NCBI GenBank assembly: GCA_002385265.1
Contig: DGDD01000268.1
Location: forward strand, 1 to 7,502
Length of the DNA stretch: 7,502 bases
Source of the DNA: Chitinophagaceae bacterium UBA3961
GTDB taxonomy: Bacteria; Bacteroidota; Bacteroidia; Chitinophagales; Chitinophagaceae
Direction of reading: 5' to 3'
In this document: positions 5,647 through 7,502 of the stretch, in pieces
How the letters are laid out: each line of letters begins with the position of its first letter
How positions within the stretch are numbered: the first letter of the stretch is position 1
Notes under the pieces: generated by a model
What the model saw: only the letters and a program-made list of their open reading frames with translations
What the model was told of the DNA's origin: nothing
The model's database searches: none
Program-made: the position numbers and the translations under genes

Positions 5647-6267
5647 ATGAATGGAATGGCACTACCGGTAAAACATCCTTCTTTCGAGCAATTGAGAAGA
5701 CAGGGCAACCTTCTTCACCTACTAGCTGCAGTATTGCTTTCAACCCACGCCTTTATGGCAATAGAGGCGAGTTGGATCTATCGTGGCTCTTTGCTATTCA
5801 TCGCTCTTGATATCTTATTGATTCTCTTTGTATTTAAGGGCATTATTTATCAAATTACTTCAATAAATATTGCCTTTCGAATTTTCGAAATTGGCTTCTT
5901 TGCCGGAATCTCACTCTATCAATTCTTCGAACCTTCTTATTTTTCGGCTTCTTTAAACCTTGTTCTCGCGGGTGCATTTGCTTATATCTTTTACTGCGAA
6001 CGCACCATTCGTTTGGAAGAACAGGTTGGAATCCACCATACGGGCATAACCATTCCCGGACTACCACAGTCTAGTTTCTTGATTTGGGCTAAAATAAACC
6101 ACCTCAAAGCCGACTATCATTCCATTGAAATTCATTGTGCTGACAAAAAAGTTCATCATTTCGAGCTTTCTGAGCAATTGGAATTCGAAGAACTGGATCA
6201 AATTCACGAATTTTGCCGCCATTACTTGGGGACCGAAATGCAGAATTCACTGTTGAGGTGCCCCTGA
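5647..6267 (+). CDS. Four-helix membrane protein B, likely paralogue of protein A
   Basis: Unknown function, 206 residues. The basic N-terminus (KHPSFEQLRRQG) is followed by four hydrophobic segments (about 22-39, 45-64, 74-95, 100-117) and a soluble tail of about 85 residues. The tail repeats landmarks of the previous gene: Gly128, Trp147, KVH (168-170) and a Phe-Cys near the end (189-190). The Trp-to-KVH distance is 21 residues in both. The acidic run of protein A is replaced by a milder Glu-rich stretch (ELSEQLEFEELD). The ATG at 5647 is the first start after an in-frame TAA at 5629-5631; Met4 is an alternative. No clear ribosome-binding site is seen. The radical SAM gene follows after 10 bp, so the two are probably co-transcribed. 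Confidence 0.78.
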   Translation: MNGMALPVKHPSFEQLRRQGNLLHLLAAVLLSTHAFMAIEASWIYRGSLLFIALDILLILFVFKGIIYQITSINIAFRIFEIGFFAGISLYQFFEPSYFSASLNLVLAGAFAYIFYCERTIRLEEQVGIHHTGITIPGLPQSSFLIWAKINHLKADYHSIEIHCADKKVHHFELSEQLEFEELDQIHEFCRHYLGTEMQNSLLRCP

Positions 6268-6277
6268 TGAATTACAC

Positions 6278-7502
6278 ATGGCATTAGAAAACAGCCCCTT
6301 TGTACTATATAGCGACGGGAAAGGAAACATTTTCGAAGACACCAGCTTATTCGTAACCGGCAGAAGCGGTTGGGAAGCAGCCCCTATTGATCCCTCATTA
6401 TTCATTGAACTTCCCGATGGAGGAAATTTGTATGAACTTCCCGGCAGAAGAGGGATAGGCATTGACGTTGAAACGGGAGAAATGCGCCTCTGTGAAAAAG
6501 GCTGGGCTGTTGCCGCTTTCATCCCCCCTGCGCATACAGGATTCTATTTGGCAGCTTTCGAAACATCTGAAGAAGCCCCCACACTTCCGCTTTTTTGTTA
6601 TACCGCTGTGGGATGGTGGGACGACAAATTCTATGTTCCTGCCGTTCGAATTGAACAGGATATTCGCCAAGAATGTGCCGGATACGATTCCGAAGTAATT
6701 GCCGATGGAACTGAAAATTTACTTCAAGCATACTCGCATAACAGATTGATTAAGCACCTAATGGAAAATTGTTGCAGAACCTATCATTGCCCGGCTGCAC
6801 GTAATTTTGCCATGGGTCGATGGGAATGTCCGGTACCTTCTTCTCCTGCTTGCAATGCCAACTGTATAGGATGTATTTCATTTCAACCACAGGAGGAGTC
6901 AATTGTATCTACTCAAGATCGACTCACTTTCAAACCAACTGCTGAAGAGATTGTAGAATTCACGGTGCCTCACTTGGAAACAGCGCCATACCCAATTATT
7001 TCTTTTGGCCAAGGTTGTGAAGGTGAACCACTTTTGATGTGGGAAACCATCAGAGAAGCTATCATAGAAATCAGAAAACATACTTCAAAAGGAAGCATCA
7101 ATATCAACACCAATGGGTCGAAGCCCGATGCGGTACAGAAATTATGCGAAGTAGGGTTGAACAGCATTCGCGTTAGTTTAAACTCTGCTCAAAAGCATAT
7201 CTACACCGCTTATTACAGACCCAATAACTACGAATTCGAAGACATCGTTGAAAGCTTACGAGTAGTGCGTAAGAATGGAGGGTGGGCCAGTATTAATTAC
7301 TTTGTGTTCCCCGGTATGACCGATACCATGGAAGAATATGAAGCATTGAGAAAATTGATCCGCGATACAGATCTTAGCATGATTCAATGGAGAAATTTCA
7401 ATATCGATCCCGATTGGTATTTGGGTAAAATAGGTGTAACGGAAACAGGCGATTTACTTGGAATCCATCAATTGATGGATTTGATTCGTGAAGAATTTCC
7501 GA
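6278..7502 (+). CDS. Radical SAM protein, 3' end beyond the window
   Basis: The frame is open from the ATG at 6278 to the window edge (408 codons, no stop). Residues 192-199 (CNANCIGC) give the canonical radical SAM motif C-x3-C-x2-C, for a 4Fe-4S cluster that cleaves S-adenosylmethionine. Downstream barrel landmarks follow: GQGCEGEPL (244-252, the GGE-type SAM-binding motif), INTNGS (276-281), RVSLNSA (298-304) and NYFVFPGMTD. About 190 residues precede the core, including LPLFCYTAVGWWDDKFYVPAV and Cys165, Cys166, Cys171 and Cys184; these cysteines could hold metal but that is unproven. Such N-terminally extended radical SAM proteins occur in Bacteroidota and other phyla without known substrate. 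The barrel looks nearly complete, so little is probably missing. It follows gene B by 10 bp. Confidence 0.88.
   Translation, partial: MALENSPFVLYSDGKGNIFEDTSLFVTGRSGWEAAPIDPSLFIELPDGGNLYELPGRRGIGIDVETGEMRLCEKGWAVAAFIPPAHTGFYLAAFETSEEAPTLPLFCYTAVGWWDDKFYVPAVRIEQDIRQECAGYDSEVIADGTENLLQAYSHNRLIKHLMENCCRTYHCPAARNFAMGRWECPVPSSPACNANCIGCISFQPQEESIVSTQDRLTFKPTAEEIVEFTVPHLETAPYPIISFGQGCEGEPLLMWETIREAIIEIRKHTSKGSININTNGSKPDAVQKLCEVGLNSIRVSLNSAQKHIYTAYYRPNNYEFEDIVESLRVVRKNGGWASINYFVFPGMTDTMEEYEALRKLIRDTDLSMIQWRNFNIDPDWYLGKIGVTETGDLLGIHQLMDLIREEFP

Noticed and set aside
5468..5650. 60-codon plus-strand frame over the end of membrane gene A and the spacer
   Set aside because: A shadow of gene A in another frame extended through AT-rich DNA, with no protein-like features.

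Overview
The window looks like chromosomal DNA of a Bacteroidota bacterium, most likely a flavobacterium or relative. I infer this from the AT-rich intergenic DNA, the near absence of Shine-Dalgarno sequences, a TAnnTTTG-type promoter element before ccmE, and the style of the proteins (a long CcmF, a ureohydrolase with an N-terminal extension). No taxonomic search was possible.

Region 1 (about 1-897) holds no convincing complete gene. It is a composite of intergenic repeats bracketed by a 31-bp perfect inverted repeat (57-87 and 880-910). Inside lie a purine-rich tandem array (two units plus a partial third), a REP-like hairpin inserted into only the second unit and flanked by a 7-bp direct repeat, and two diverged copies of another module carrying GCGATAAATCG palindromes. 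The right-hand AT-rich repeat supplies the last codons and the stop of ccmF. Base 2-76 may be the tail of another gene that ends in the left-hand repeat in the same way.

Region 2 (898-3755, minus strand) is a cytochrome c maturation (System I) pair, ccmE then ccmF, 8 bp apart. CcmE carries a Cys-x3-Tyr haem-attachment motif in place of the textbook His-x3-Tyr. CcmF keeps the tryptophan-rich haem-handling segment and the four expected histidines. The other ccm genes are not in the window.

Region 3 (3929 to the right edge, plus strand) is a divergent, tightly packed cluster: an Mn-dependent ureohydrolase (agmatinase/arginase superfamily); two small four-helix membrane proteins that look like diverged paralogues; and a radical SAM protein with a roughly 190-residue N-terminal domain that runs off the window. 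The first two genes overlap by 4 bp (ATGA), and the membrane gene B to radical SAM gap is 10 bp, so co-transcription is likely. The joint role of these genes is unknown.

I see no CRISPR, defence locus, rRNA, tRNA or complete transposon. The most unusual material is the repeat mosaic in region 1, the CcmE variant, and the uncharacterised ureohydrolase/membrane/radical SAM cluster.
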